Positions 7,481 to 13,793 of a stretch of 22,588 nt of DNA are shown in pieces. Both the position numbers and the translations under genes were made by a program. Source of the DNA: Alectryocaccomicrobium faecavium (GTDB lineage Bacteria > Bacillota > Clostridia > Christensenellales > Aristaeellaceae). Each line of letters starts with the position of its first letter. The first letter of the stretch is position 1. The notes under the pieces were generated by a model. The model was not told the DNA's origin. It did not search any database and saw nothing but the letters and a program-made list of their open reading frames with translations. Where the stretch lies: NCBI GenBank assembly GCA_018713425.1, contig DVOT01000089.1, forward strand, positions 1-22,588. The letters run 5' to 3'.

Positions 7481-8170
7481 TCAATACACTCGTTTTCTGC
7501 CGCGCAGGGCGACGGGCTTGGCCAGAATCTCGCTCATCACCACCGCCGCGCGCAATTGCTCCCGCGAAAGGCGCAAACCCGCCGCCTGCACCGCCGGGCC
7601 GCTGGCGCGCGCCGCGCTCCTGGCGACGAGGTGCGGCGCGGCCGCCTCCACATGGGGCGCCACCGTGGGCTTTTCGTCCTCGCGCACGCGCGCATGGGCC
7701 GCGTGGAGCGCGCCGGGCTTGCCCTCTCCGGAAAGCTGCATCGCGATTTGCCGCGGGGCGCTCGCGCCCTCGCGCGGCAGGAGCGGCTTGCCCTCCGTGC
7801 TCTTTGTGCCCTCGCCCGCCTTCGGCGGCGCTTGGGGACGCGCCGCCGGGTCGTGCCCAGCTTGCTGGCCCTCGCCGTCCTCCACGTCGAGATCCAGTTC
7901 CTCCATCACGGTATCCACCCATTCCCGCGCGCGCTTCATGGCGTCGGATGTGCGCACCGTATCCACCGCGCGCTTGATGGTCTCGGATGGGTTCGCCGGC
8001 TCCGCCGCTTCACGCTCGCGTTTCCGGGCCTCGAGTTTGCGGCGCAATTCTGCCTTGCGTTCCTCCGGCGACTTTTCCGGGCCGGGCCGGTTCTGCGAAA
8101 CCTTTTTTCCCTTCTTGGCGGCGTTGACAATCAGCGCGATGATGGCGAAGAGAATGATAATTCCTTCCAT
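7481..8170 (-). CDS. Membrane-anchored, mostly disordered protein with a compact C-terminal segment
   Basis: This 229-residue protein has one N-terminal membrane segment (about 2-17), then a basic stretch (AAKKGKK), a charged helical region (about 30-60) and a long low-complexity Pro/Gly/Ala-rich linker. The end of the chain, residues 201-229 with LSREQLRAAVVMSEILAKP, looks ordered and amphipathic. I have seen comparable C-terminal peptides ('...VMSEILGxPxALR') on unnamed clostridial proteins, but I cannot name a family. It follows floA by 64 bp, a gap that contains a strong hairpin and an AAGGAGG ribosome binding site. Its position suggests a membrane scaffold or adaptor that works with the flotillin, which is inference. 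Confidence 0.8.
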   Translation of the reverse strand: MEGIIILFAIIALIVNAAKKGKKVSQNRPGPEKSPEERKAELRRKLEARKREREAAEPANPSETIKRAVDTVRTSDAMKRAREWVDTVMEELDLDVEDGEGQQAGHDPAARPQAPPKAGEGTKSTEGKPLLPREGASAPRQIAMQLSGEGKPGALHAAHARVREDEKPTVAPHVEAAAPHLVARSAARASGPAVQAAGLRLSREQLRAAVVMSEILAKPVALRGRKRVY

Positions 8171-8191
8171 GCAACCGCCTCCTTACGCCTC

Positions 8192-8223
8192 GCGCTCCCC
8201 GCCGCGCGAACGGCGGGAAGCGC
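8192..8223 (-). promoter_or_regulatory. Intercistronic hairpin between floA and the next gene
   Basis: On the minus-strand transcript a 13-bp stem (arms 8192-8204 and 8211-8223, one G-U pair) closes a 6-base loop. No U-tract follows; instead the AAGGAGG ribosome binding site of the next gene lies just beyond. This fits an RNA stability or processing element, not a full terminator. Confidence 0.55.
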
Positions 8224-8234
8224 ATAGCGGCTTT

Positions 8235-9242
8235 TTATTTCTTATGGGGCTGATCCGGATCGTTCGCGCTGGAGGGATGCGCGTCGCCCGCGATGGATTC
8301 GCGCATGCGGGTGTCCGAAATCACGTTCTGCATCTGGTAATAGTCCATCACGCCCAGCTTGCCTTCGCGCAGCGCGGCGGCCATGGCCAGGGGCACTTCC
8401 GCCTCCGCCTGCACGACCTTCGCGCGCATTTCCTGCACGGCCGCGATCATTTCCTGCTCCTTGGCCACGGCCATTGCGCGGCGCTCTTCCGCCTTGGCCT
8501 GGGCGATGCGGCGATCGGCCTCGGCCTGGTCGATCTGCAGCTGCGCGCCCACGTTGCGGCCCACATCCACATCCGCGATGTCGATGGAAAGAATCTCATA
8601 GGCCGTGCCCGCGTCCAGCCCCTTGCTCAGCACGGTGCGGCTGATGCGGTCCGGGTTTTCCAGCACTTCCTTGTGCGTGGTGGCGGAACCGACGGTGGTC
8701 ACAATGCCCTCGCCCACGCGCGCGATGATCGTCTCTTCGCCCGCGCCGCCCACCAGGCGCTCGATGTTCGCCCGCACGGTCACGCGGGCCTTGGCGCGCA
8801 GTTCGATGCCATCCTTGGCGATGGCGGCCACCACCGGCGTTTCAATCACCTTGGGGTTCACGCTCATCTGCACGGCCTGCAGCACGTCGCGCCCCGCCAG
8901 GTCGATGGCGCGGCTGGAAACGAATTCCAGCGGAATCTGCGCGGCCTGCGCGGCGATCAGCGCGTTGATCACGCGGTCCACATTGCCGCCGGCCAACAGT
9001 AGCGTTTCCATTTCGGACATGGAAACGTCCAGTCCGGCCTTGGTCGCCTGAATATACGGCCTCACAATGCGCGCAGGGGAAATGTGGCGCAACCGCATGC
9101 CGATCAAGGTGGAAATGCGCACATGCGCGCCAGAGGCGATGGCCGTAATCCACAGGCCGAGCGGCACAAACGTCAAAAACACTGCGAGGAAAATGATGAT
9201 CAAAACTGCGATGACCAGAACCAGAATGATTCCATCGGGCAT
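8235..9242 (-). CDS. floA: Flotillin-like protein FloA
   Basis: This 335-residue flotillin organises functional membrane microdomains in Firmicutes. An N-terminal hydrophobic hairpin region (about 4-35) is followed by an SPFH/PHB-like domain and a coiled-coil rich in Ala/Glu/Lys/Arg (about 230-290, 'QIDQAEADRRIAQAKAEERR'). Strongly matching FloA segments include 'GGNVDRVINALIAAQAA' and 'DVGRNVGAQLQIDQAEADRR'. The length agrees with Bacillus FloA (YqfA). AAGGAGAGG stands before the ATG. It follows the NfeD gene, the usual order (nfeD then floA), with a 74-bp gap holding a hairpin. The protein should oligomerise and recruit partners, probably including the neighbouring anchored protein, which is inference. 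Confidence 0.97.
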   Translation of the reverse strand: MPDGIILVLVIAVLIIIFLAVFLTFVPLGLWITAIASGAHVRISTLIGMRLRHISPARIVRPYIQATKAGLDVSMSEMETLLLAGGNVDRVINALIAAQAAQIPLEFVSSRAIDLAGRDVLQAVQMSVNPKVIETPVVAAIAKDGIELRAKARVTVRANIERLVGGAGEETIIARVGEGIVTTVGSATTHKEVLENPDRISRTVLSKGLDAGTAYEILSIDIADVDVGRNVGAQLQIDQAEADRRIAQAKAEERRAMAVAKEQEMIAAVQEMRAKVVQAEAEVPLAMAAALREGKLGVMDYYQMQNVISDTRMRESIAGDAHPSSANDPDQPHKK

Positions 9243-9273
9243 AGTATCCTCTCCTTATCCATTATTGTTCCAA

Positions 9274-9293
9274 CCGCCGCCCCTGCGCGGCGG
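9274..9293 (-). promoter_or_regulatory. Intercistronic hairpin between nfeD and floA
   Basis: CCGCCGC (9274-9280) and GCGGCGG (9287-9293) form a 7-bp GC stem with a 6-base loop in the 74-bp gap. No U-tract follows on the minus strand, so it may stabilise or set the ratio of the two messages and is unlikely to end transcription fully. Confidence 0.45.
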
Positions 9294-9316
9294 GGAAAAG
9301 CAAAATTCCCGGCGCG

Positions 9317-9814
9317 CTACGCTTCCGCCTTCACAACCACAATCCGGTTGCCTTCCACGCGTGAAACGCGCACGCGCTCGCCTTCGGGGATGAATTCCCC
9401 GTCCGAAACCACATTGAGCTTCACGCCGTCAAACTCCGCCATGCCGGCGGGCCGCAGCACCGTGACCGCCACGCCCTTCTTGTCCACAAAATAGGCCAAA
9501 TCGTCCGCCTCCGCGCGTTCGATGCTCACGTCTTTGAGCACCAGTTTGGATTTGGACAGCCGCCCCTTGGAGGCGGAATGGATGGACACCGAAAGCACGA
9601 TGCACAAAAGCGCCAGAATGATCACCACCATGATCAACGCCTGCAAGGGCGTGGGGCGCGCCGCGATGATGCCGCCGATGAGCAGCACACAGCCGGAAAT
9701 GCCGAACGCGCCAAAACCCGGCACATACATCTCGATGACCAGCAGCACAAACCCCACCACCAGCAGGATCACCGACAAAAGATTGTCCACGATAATTTGT
9801 GAGAGAATATCCAT
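9317..9814 (-). CDS. nfeD: NfeD-family membrane protein (flotillin partner)
   Basis: A 165-residue short-type NfeD protein that usually pairs with flotillins in membrane microdomains. Three hydrophobic segments occupy about residues 8-75: 'LLSVILLVVGFVLLVIEM', then 'VPGFGAFGISGCVLLIGG', then 'ALIMVVIILALLCIVL'. The GFG.FG turn after the first segment is typical. The soluble C-terminal part (about 100-165) ends in an OB-fold pattern with 'GEFIPEGERVRVSRVEGNRIVV'. There is no N-terminal ClpP-like protease domain. Of three in-frame ATGs I chose the one at 9814, because GGAGG lies 8 bases upstream and the two earlier ATGs fall before that site. It is the first gene of the minus-strand unit and lies below two extended -10 candidates. 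Confidence 0.92.
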   Translation of the reverse strand: MDILSQIIVDNLLSVILLVVGFVLLVIEMYVPGFGAFGISGCVLLIGGIIAARPTPLQALIMVVIILALLCIVLSVSIHSASKGRLSKSKLVLKDVSIERAEADDLAYFVDKKGVAVTVLRPAGMAEFDGVKLNVVSDGEFIPEGERVRVSRVEGNRIVVVKAEA

Positions 9815-9846
9815 CGTACACGCCTCCATCCTCAAATCGTGGTTTC

Positions 9847-9855
9847 AGTATAGCA
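9847..9855 (-). promoter_or_regulatory. Extended -10 promoter candidate, proximal to nfeD
   Basis: On the minus strand the bases read TGCTATACT, a TGn-extended -10 box, about 33 bases from the nfeD ATG. No good -35 box is present 16-18 bases upstream (a T-run only), as is common for extended -10 promoters. The predicted start is near 9840. Confidence 0.55.
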
Positions 9856-9986
9856 TATCCCGTCCGGCGAAAAAAGCGTTTCGCGCCGCAAGATACATTT
9901 TCCCGCTCCAAACCGTCCATTGCGGCGCTGAATCCGCGCGGCGCGCCGCCTGTCCGCCGCGCCGCCCCAGCGCGCTTCCCATTCTC

Positions 9987-9995
9987 ATTATAGCA
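9987..9995 (-). promoter_or_regulatory. Extended -10 promoter candidate, distal to nfeD
   Basis: The minus strand reads TGCTATAAT, a perfect TGn-TATAAT box, about 170 bases upstream of nfeD. No convincing -35 box accompanies it. With the proximal box it would give a tandem promoter for the nfeD-floA unit. Confidence 0.5.
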
Positions 9996-10201
9996 TATTT
10001 TTCCGCCCCGCGCCACCCCAATTTCGCGGGCAAAGCGAAAATTTGTTTTGCGCCAGCGCGGGAACGCGCGCCCGCCCGCGGCGCTTCCCGCGCGCCCTTA
10101 GAAGGCGGCGCGGAAGCCAGCCGCGCGGCTTCCTGGCCGAAGGCCGCGTACCCTCCGGGGAAGCGCGCCGGGCGCGGCGGCAAACCGCGCCTGCGCGCAG
10201 A

Positions 10202-10266
10202 GGGAGGCGTTGGGCCGTGCTACTCCCTACGGCGTACCACTACCCAAAAGGCTCCCCTTTCCCAAG
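10202..10266. repeat. Dispersed palindromic repeat, copy 2 (rearranged)
   Basis: The first 29 bases (10202-10230) match 331-359 with three mismatches, and AAAGGCTCCCCTTT (about 10247-10260) matches the block at 310-323. The two blocks are in the opposite order to copy 1, so this is a mosaic of the same modules and not a simple duplicate. The associated GTCGGC/GCCGAC hairpin appears at 10387-10402. Confidence 0.7.
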
Positions 10267-10380
10267 GGGGCGCACGAAGCGCGCGCCCTGTGGGCGAAGC
10301 AGCGCGAAGTAAGCCCAATGAGCAAGGGAGAGACGCAAGCGAACTTGTGAGCGCAGCGGAACGACCATTGCGAATTGTGG
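10267..10380. repeat. Tandem repeat unit A (114 bp)
   Basis: It aligns over its whole length with 10406-10520. Shared landmarks in the same order are GGGGCGC-CGAAG, CCTGTGG, AGTAAGCCCA (10308-10317), CGCAAGCGA, GAGCG-AGCG and CGAA-TG-GG at the end. The unit is followed by the GTCGGC hairpin at 10387-10402. Confidence 0.7.
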
Positions 10381-10386
10381 AATGCT

Positions 10387-10402
10387 GTCGGCGATAGCCG
10401 AC
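10387..10402. repeat. GTCGGC hairpin shared with repeat copy 1
   Basis: GTCGGC-GATA-GCCGAC, followed by TGAGGGG. The counterpart at 380-394 has the loop GGA and is followed by TGAAGGG. Different loops on identical stems suggest that the structure, and not the loop, is conserved. Confidence 0.65.
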
Positions 10403-10405
10403 TGA

Positions 10406-10520
10406 GGGGCGCGCGAAGGCCGCCGCCTGTGGCGGAAACAGGCCGTAGTAAGCCCAGTAAGGCAAGGAGCATCGCAAGCGAGCCCTGCGAGCGAAGCGAG
10501 GTGACTATGCCGAACTGAGG
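10406..10520. repeat. Tandem repeat unit B (115 bp)
   Basis: The second, diverged copy of unit A, offset by 139 bp, again carrying AGTAAGCCCA (10447-10456) and CGCAAGCGAGC. Its end reads CGAACTGAGGGG, merging into the hairpin-flank sequence. Minus-strand ORFs through it are low-complexity by-products of the repeat. Confidence 0.7.
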
Positions 10521-10566
10521 GGTTCCCCCGTCCCCCGGCGCGCGAGCGCACGCACGCGCACGCGCC

Positions 10567-10678
10567 GGGGATACGGATTGGGATACGGATAGGTTACGGA
10601 TCCGGATTCGAATTTGGGATTCGAATCCGGATAAGGATACGGATAAGGATACGGATAAGGATACGGATTGGATTCAGG
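10567..10678. repeat. GGATAC-type hexamer array with embedded perfect hairpin
   Basis: The plus strand is built of GGATAC, GGATTC, GGATTG and GGATAA hexamers. A 12-bp unit GGATAAGGATAC repeats exactly three times (10629-10664). In the middle a perfect inverted repeat with 13-bp arms (10600-10612 and 10620-10632) surrounds the loop TTTGGGA. The minus strand can be read as repeated Pro-Tyr codons, but no start signal supports translation. Confidence 0.8.
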
Positions 10679-10713
10679 CGGACAACCCGCGGGCACTTGT
10701 CAGCAACTCGCGG

Positions 10714-10740
10714 TCAATTGACAGCGACCTGTGTTCCCAT
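10714..10740 (-). other. 8-codon ORF with strong ribosome binding site (leader or gene remnant)
   Basis: GGAGGTGG lies 9 bases upstream of an ATG that reads MGTQVAVN and then TGA. The reading frame after the stop stays open for about 40 codons into the hexamer array (PRVADKCPRVVRLNP, then Ile/Arg/Leu repeats). This could be a decayed small gene or a chance match. No downstream gene is close enough for an obvious leader-peptide role. Confidence 0.25.
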
Positions 10741-10821
10741 GGTTTTCCACCTCCGCGCCAGCCGCGGCGGGCAAACGACCGCGCGCCGCGGACGGCGAAC
10801 GCTTGCCCATATCAAAAGGAA

Positions 10822-10849
10822 GGCCCCGTGCACCCTTGTGCACGGAGCC
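10822..10849 (-). terminator. Terminator-like hairpin after the Trp/Cys-rich gene
   Basis: Arms 10822-10833 and 10838-10849 pair with one mismatch around a 4-base loop, with GTGCAC/GTGCAC at the core. On the minus strand it is followed by TTCCTTTTGAT, a modest U-tract, 16 bp past the stop of the small gene. The plus strand also has a T-rich tail, so it may act in both directions. Confidence 0.65.
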
Positions 10850-10865
10850 CTCACACATTTTGTTT

Positions 10866-11060
10866 TTATCCGCAGCAGCATCTGCGCGCGCATCCCGCGG
10901 CGCTAGCGGTCGCAGCCGCGCGGCAGCCGCAGCCGCAAGAAGCCGCAGCCGTGCCAGCGCAACCCGCGCAGCAACCGCGGCAAGCGCCGGCATAGCTTGT
11001 GCCGTAGCGGTTGCGCCAGTTCCAATACCATCTCCACCAAGAGTTATAGCGGCAATTCAT
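10866..11060 (-). CDS. Small Trp/Arg-rich, Cys/Gly/Ala-rich protein (64 aa)
   Basis: I do not recognise the family. The N-terminal third is aromatic and basic (NSWWRWYWNWRNRY). The rest is low-complexity Ala/Gly with 11 cysteines, including SCGCGC and a CCCG terminus, giving 12 cysteines in 64 residues. No hydrophobic signal peptide is present. AGGAG sits 9 bases before the chosen ATG. An in-frame ATG three codons earlier (11069) abuts the AGGAG and would add MKW. A terminator follows 16 bp after the stop. The gene is 69 bp downstream of the MazG-like gene, on the same strand. Possible roles are a metal- or disulfide-rich structural protein (spore coat-like) or a peptide precursor; none is shown. 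Low complexity makes a chance ORF possible, but the ribosome binding site and terminator argue against it. Confidence 0.6.
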   Translation of the reverse strand: MNCRYNSWWRWYWNWRNRYGTSYAGACRGCCAGCAGTAAASCGCGCRAAATASAAGCARRCCCG

Positions 11061-11129
11061 CCATTTCATCTCCTACCATAGCGGGCCTCCACCGGCCCCT
11101 ATCATGCTATGCCGGAGACGAAAACCTGG

Positions 11130-11477
11130 CTACGGCAAAAAGTGCTCGTATTCGCCGCTATAATCGCGGCCCATATTCCGGGCGTGCTTTTTGCCATAGG
11201 CGGCGGCGAATTCCTCGCTCGACACGCCCATGCGCAAGAGCACATCGGTGAAATACATCAGCACATCGCTCATCTCCGTGAGGAACGCCTCGCGCAGCTG
11301 GGGATTCTGCGCGGTTTCGCGCTCGCCCCGCTTTTTGAAAATGGCGACGACTTCGCCCACTTCTTCCACCAGCCACAGGAGCGAATTGCGGGCGTATTCC
11401 GGCTGCAGGGGATCCCAAGTATCCCGGTGCTTCTCATAGAGTTCGCGCTGCATGCGCATCAGCGTCTCGATGTCCAT
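11130..11477 (-). CDS. MazG-like nucleotide pyrophosphohydrolase-fold protein
   Basis: This 115-residue all-alpha protein of the MazG/RS21-C6 superfamily hydrolyses non-canonical or excess nucleoside triphosphates to monophosphate plus pyrophosphate. The metal-binding pattern is visible: LVEEVGEVVAIFKK (EExxE, about 35-48) followed about 30 residues later by LTEMSDVLMYFTDVL (ExxD). The C-terminus 'KKHARNMGRDYSGEY' resembles single-domain MazG-like proteins. A GAGGATTGAG element precedes the ATG, which begins 3 bp after the stop of the secreted adaptor, so it is in the exporter unit. A housekeeping nucleotide-cleaning role is most likely, and the link to export is probably only positional. Confidence 0.85.
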   Translation of the reverse strand: MDIETLMRMQRELYEKHRDTWDPLQPEYARNSLLWLVEEVGEVVAIFKKRGERETAQNPQLREAFLTEMSDVLMYFTDVLLRMGVSSEEFAAAYGKKHARNMGRDYSGEYEHFLP

Positions 11478-11480
11478 GGC

Positions 11481-12560
11481 TCAATCCTCCAAGAAATAGG
11501 CCGTGGCGGAGAGGCCGAGCAGCAGGCGCGCGTCCTCGGGCAGGGAAACGCGCACTTCGAACTGCGCGCCCGCGGCGGCGCGCGTGCCCACGGCGGACAC
11601 GCTGCTCACCGTGCCTTCCAGCATTTCGCCCGGGAGCGCGTCCAGCGCCACGCTGACGCGCGCGCCCACGGCGATTTTATCCAGATCCGTTTCCTCGACG
11701 AGGACGGAGAGTTCCAGATTGTCGTAGGGGCAAAGGGACACCACAGCCTGGTCCATCTGCGCGCCCTGGCCCTCCTGCGCGCTCACCGCCGTCACAATGC
11801 CGTCCACTTCCGCCAGGGCGGTCTTTTCGCGCGGTTCATAGCCGGGGAAATCGCCCGAGCCCAATTCCAGGAGCGCCTCGCCCTTTTCCACAAATTCGCC
11901 GTCCGTCACGTCGATTTCCACCACGCAACCTTCCTGGACGGTGATGGCGAGCGGGCTCTGTTCGCGCGCCGTGCCGCGCCCCAGGCGGGTTTCCTCGTCG
12001 TAATCCGCGTCGCGGAACACTTCGGCCACTTCGTCGTCCTCAAAATTGTTCTCGCCGATTTCCACGCGGAACGTGCCCTCGCCCAAAGCGACGATGGTGC
12101 CCACGCCCGTGCGGTCCTCATCGTCGGTCGATTGCAAATACACTTCCTCGCCCACGTGCACAGTTTCGTTTTCCTCGCTGTCGTAGGCGCGGGACTGGTC
12201 CACTTCCATCACCAGGGTATCGGGCTCGATGTAGAGCAGCGCGCCATACTGCGCGGCCACCACCGCGGCGCTATCGCCCCGCTGGGCGAGGACGCCGCGC
12301 ACCGTGCCGGAAACGGGCGCATACACCGATACCGTATCCATCGCAAAGAGGACGTCCCCCTGGGAGACCCGGTCGCCTTCCCCCACATCGATCTGTGCGA
12401 CCGTGCCGCCAAACGGCGCTTCCACCGAAACCACGCCGTCGCCCGCCGCCACGCTGCCCGTGGCGACCAGCACAGCCCGCGGCGCGCTTTCCTCCTCCGC
12501 CCAAGCCACGGCGGGCAGGGCCAGGCACAAAACAAGTGACAATGCAAGGATTTTGCGCAT
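11481..12560 (-). CDS. Secreted HlyD-like adaptor (second adaptor of the ABC exporter)
   Basis: A 359-residue extracytoplasmic protein. A signal peptide (1-22, hydrophobic core LALSLVLCLALPAV, cleavage after AWA) is followed by a biotinyl-lipoyl-like half motif (VEAPFGGTVAQIDVGEGDRVSQGDVLF, here listed only as the GGTVAQIDVGEGD core), then an acidic insert (about 125-190). A second half motif (VDGIVTAVSAQEGQGA) and a beta-barrel-like C-terminus (about 275-359) follow. The predicted chain is strongly acidic and lacks the long helical hairpin of TolC-contacting adaptors, as expected without an outer membrane. No lipobox is seen. It starts 18 bp after the permease gene, with AAGGAGGAG before the ATG. 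It may form an extracytoplasmic conduit or substrate chaperone with the permease. Confidence 0.8.
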   Translation of the reverse strand: MRKILALSLVLCLALPAVAWAEEESAPRAVLVATGSVAAGDGVVSVEAPFGGTVAQIDVGEGDRVSQGDVLFAMDTVSVYAPVSGTVRGVLAQRGDSAAVVAAQYGALLYIEPDTLVMEVDQSRAYDSEENETVHVGEEVYLQSTDDEDRTGVGTIVALGEGTFRVEIGENNFEDDEVAEVFRDADYDEETRLGRGTAREQSPLAITVQEGCVVEIDVTDGEFVEKGEALLELGSGDFPGYEPREKTALAEVDGIVTAVSAQEGQGAQMDQAVVSLCPYDNLELSVLVEETDLDKIAVGARVSVALDALPGEMLEGTVSSVSAVGTRAAAGAQFEVRVSLPEDARLLLGLSATAYFLED

Positions 12561-12578
12561 ATCGTTTCTCCTCCTTCA

Positions 12579-13793
12579 TTACATACTGCGCAGCGCGTCG
12601 ATGGGATCCAGGCGGCTGGCCTTGCGCGCGGGCGCCCAGCCGAAGATGACCCCCACCGCCGCCGAGAAGCCCAGCCCCAGCGAAATCGCGAAGCTGGAAA
12701 TCCGGAACGGAATGTCCATATACCCGCTGAAATAATACGAAACGGCCAGGCCCAAAATCAGCCCGATCAAGCCGCCCAGCACGGAAAGCACGAACGATTC
12801 GATCAAGAATTGCAACTGAATCTGCCGGGGCTGCGCGCCCAGCGCCTTGCGCAGGCCGATCTCCGTGGTGCGCTCGGTGACGGAAACCAGCATCATGTTC
12901 ATGATGCCGATGCCGCCCACCAGCAGCGAAATGGAGGCGATGCCCGCCAGCAGGCCCGTCATCACGTCCATCATCATGTTCATGGTATCCAGCAGGCTTT
13001 CCATGTTGATCACGCTATAGCTATCGTTCTTATAATTGAAAGCCGCGTTGAGCACGGTTTCCAGGTCGTCCACGGTCTGGTCGGTATAGTCCGTGTCCTG
13101 GATGTACACTTCCACGTTGGTCACGCTATGCATATTGGTCAAGCGCATGGCGGAGGTGTAGGGCATGATCAGCTTGCCATTGTCGCCGCCGCCCATCAAC
13201 TGCGCCATCACGTCGCGGTCCTCGTCCGTTGCCAGCACGCCCACCACGGTGAATTCCATGCCGTCGATATACAGCTTCTGGCCCAGCGGGTCCTGCGCGA
13301 AGAAGAGCTTTTCCATCAGCTTTTCATCGATCAGGCACACGCAATTGCGGCTCTCCTCGTCCAGCGCGTTGAGCGCGCGCCCGCGCGCCACCAAATCGCC
13401 GTTTTCCCGGAAATAGACCGCGCCACGGCCTTCCACACTCACTTCTTCTTCCCACTGGCCGCCCGCGGAAACCGGCAGCGTGAGCGACATGTTGGGCGCG
13501 ATGCCCCCCACGTTGTCCACCGCCGCCAGGGCGCTCAGGTCGCTCTCCGTGAGGCCCGCCTTCAGCGCGGTGCCCTGCACGGTGATCGTGACCTTGCCCG
13601 TGCCCAGTTCGGCGAACTGGTTGGTGACCTCCGCCGTGGCCGCCTGCACGATGGTGATCAGCGCGATGATGGCCATCACGCCGATGATGATGCCCAGCGT
13701 GGTCAAAAACGAGCGCATCTTGTTGGCCACGATGTTCTCCCAGGCCATCTTGACGCTTTCGCCCAGCAGCAAACCGCCTTCTTTTCTACGCAT
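12579..13793 (-). CDS. MacB/FtsX-type ABC transporter permease
   Basis: A 404-residue membrane subunit of a MacB-type (type VII ABC) exporter. The N-terminal segment 'NIVANKMRSFLTTLGIIIGVMAIIALITIVQ' (listed here as its MRSFLTTLGIIIGV core) is the hallmark of the family. A large extracytoplasmic domain (about 45-270) follows, then three C-terminal membrane segments. The GGIGIMNMMLVSVTERTTEI stretch with an 'EIGLRKALGA' coupling helix is typical. The chain ends in 'ARLDPIDALR'-like sequence (ASRLDPIDALRSM). I chose the ATG at 13793, because AAGGGAG lies 8 bases before it. It overlaps the ATPase stop by 8 bp (ATGCGTAG), which implies coupling. Such systems act as mechanical transporters of peptides, lipoproteins or antimicrobials. 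Confidence 0.95.
   Translation of the reverse strand: MRRKEGGLLLGESVKMAWENIVANKMRSFLTTLGIIIGVMAIIALITIVQAATAEVTNQFAELGTGKVTITVQGTALKAGLTESDLSALAAVDNVGGIAPNMSLTLPVSAGGQWEEEVSVEGRGAVYFRENGDLVARGRALNALDEESRNCVCLIDEKLMEKLFFAQDPLGQKLYIDGMEFTVVGVLATDEDRDVMAQLMGGGDNGKLIMPYTSAMRLTNMHSVTNVEVYIQDTDYTDQTVDDLETVLNAAFNYKNDSYSVINMESLLDTMNMMMDVMTGLLAGIASISLLVGGIGIMNMMLVSVTERTTEIGLRKALGAQPRQIQLQFLIESFVLSVLGGLIGLILGLAVSYYFSGYMDIPFRISSFAISLGLGFSAAVGVIFGWAPARKASRLDPIDALRSM

Larger units (their letters stand above)
9815..10865. other. Gene-free, repeat-rich stretch of about 1 kb
   Basis: I see no credible protein gene here. ORFs exist on both strands only because the DNA is GC-rich and repetitive, and they lack ribosome binding sites and domain-like sequence. 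The stretch contains the nfeD promoters, a run of GC hairpins (for example GGAAGCC/GGCTTCC at 10112-10133), repeat copy 2, a tandem repeat pair, a hexamer array with a perfect hairpin, a very short ORF with a strong ribosome binding site, and a terminator at its right edge. Confidence 0.75.

Noticed and set aside
10629..10664. Possible CRISPR array
   Set aside because: The 12-bp units are directly adjacent with no spacers, and no cas gene is present. It is a simple tandem repeat.
10505..10696. Minus-strand frame with a (Pro-Tyr) repeat
   Set aside because: It begins with GTG and lacks a ribosome binding site. The repeat is the by-product of the hexamer array, so I treat it as non-coding.
10866..11060. 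Claim of a lanthipeptide or other named peptide class for the small protein
   Set aside because: No modification enzyme, leader motif or double-Gly cleavage site is present, so class assignment is not supported.
10731..11081. 116-residue plus-strand frame opposite the Trp/Cys-rich gene
   Set aside because: It is Ala/Ser/Arg-rich low complexity with no ribosome binding site, while the minus strand has both a ribosome binding site and a terminator.
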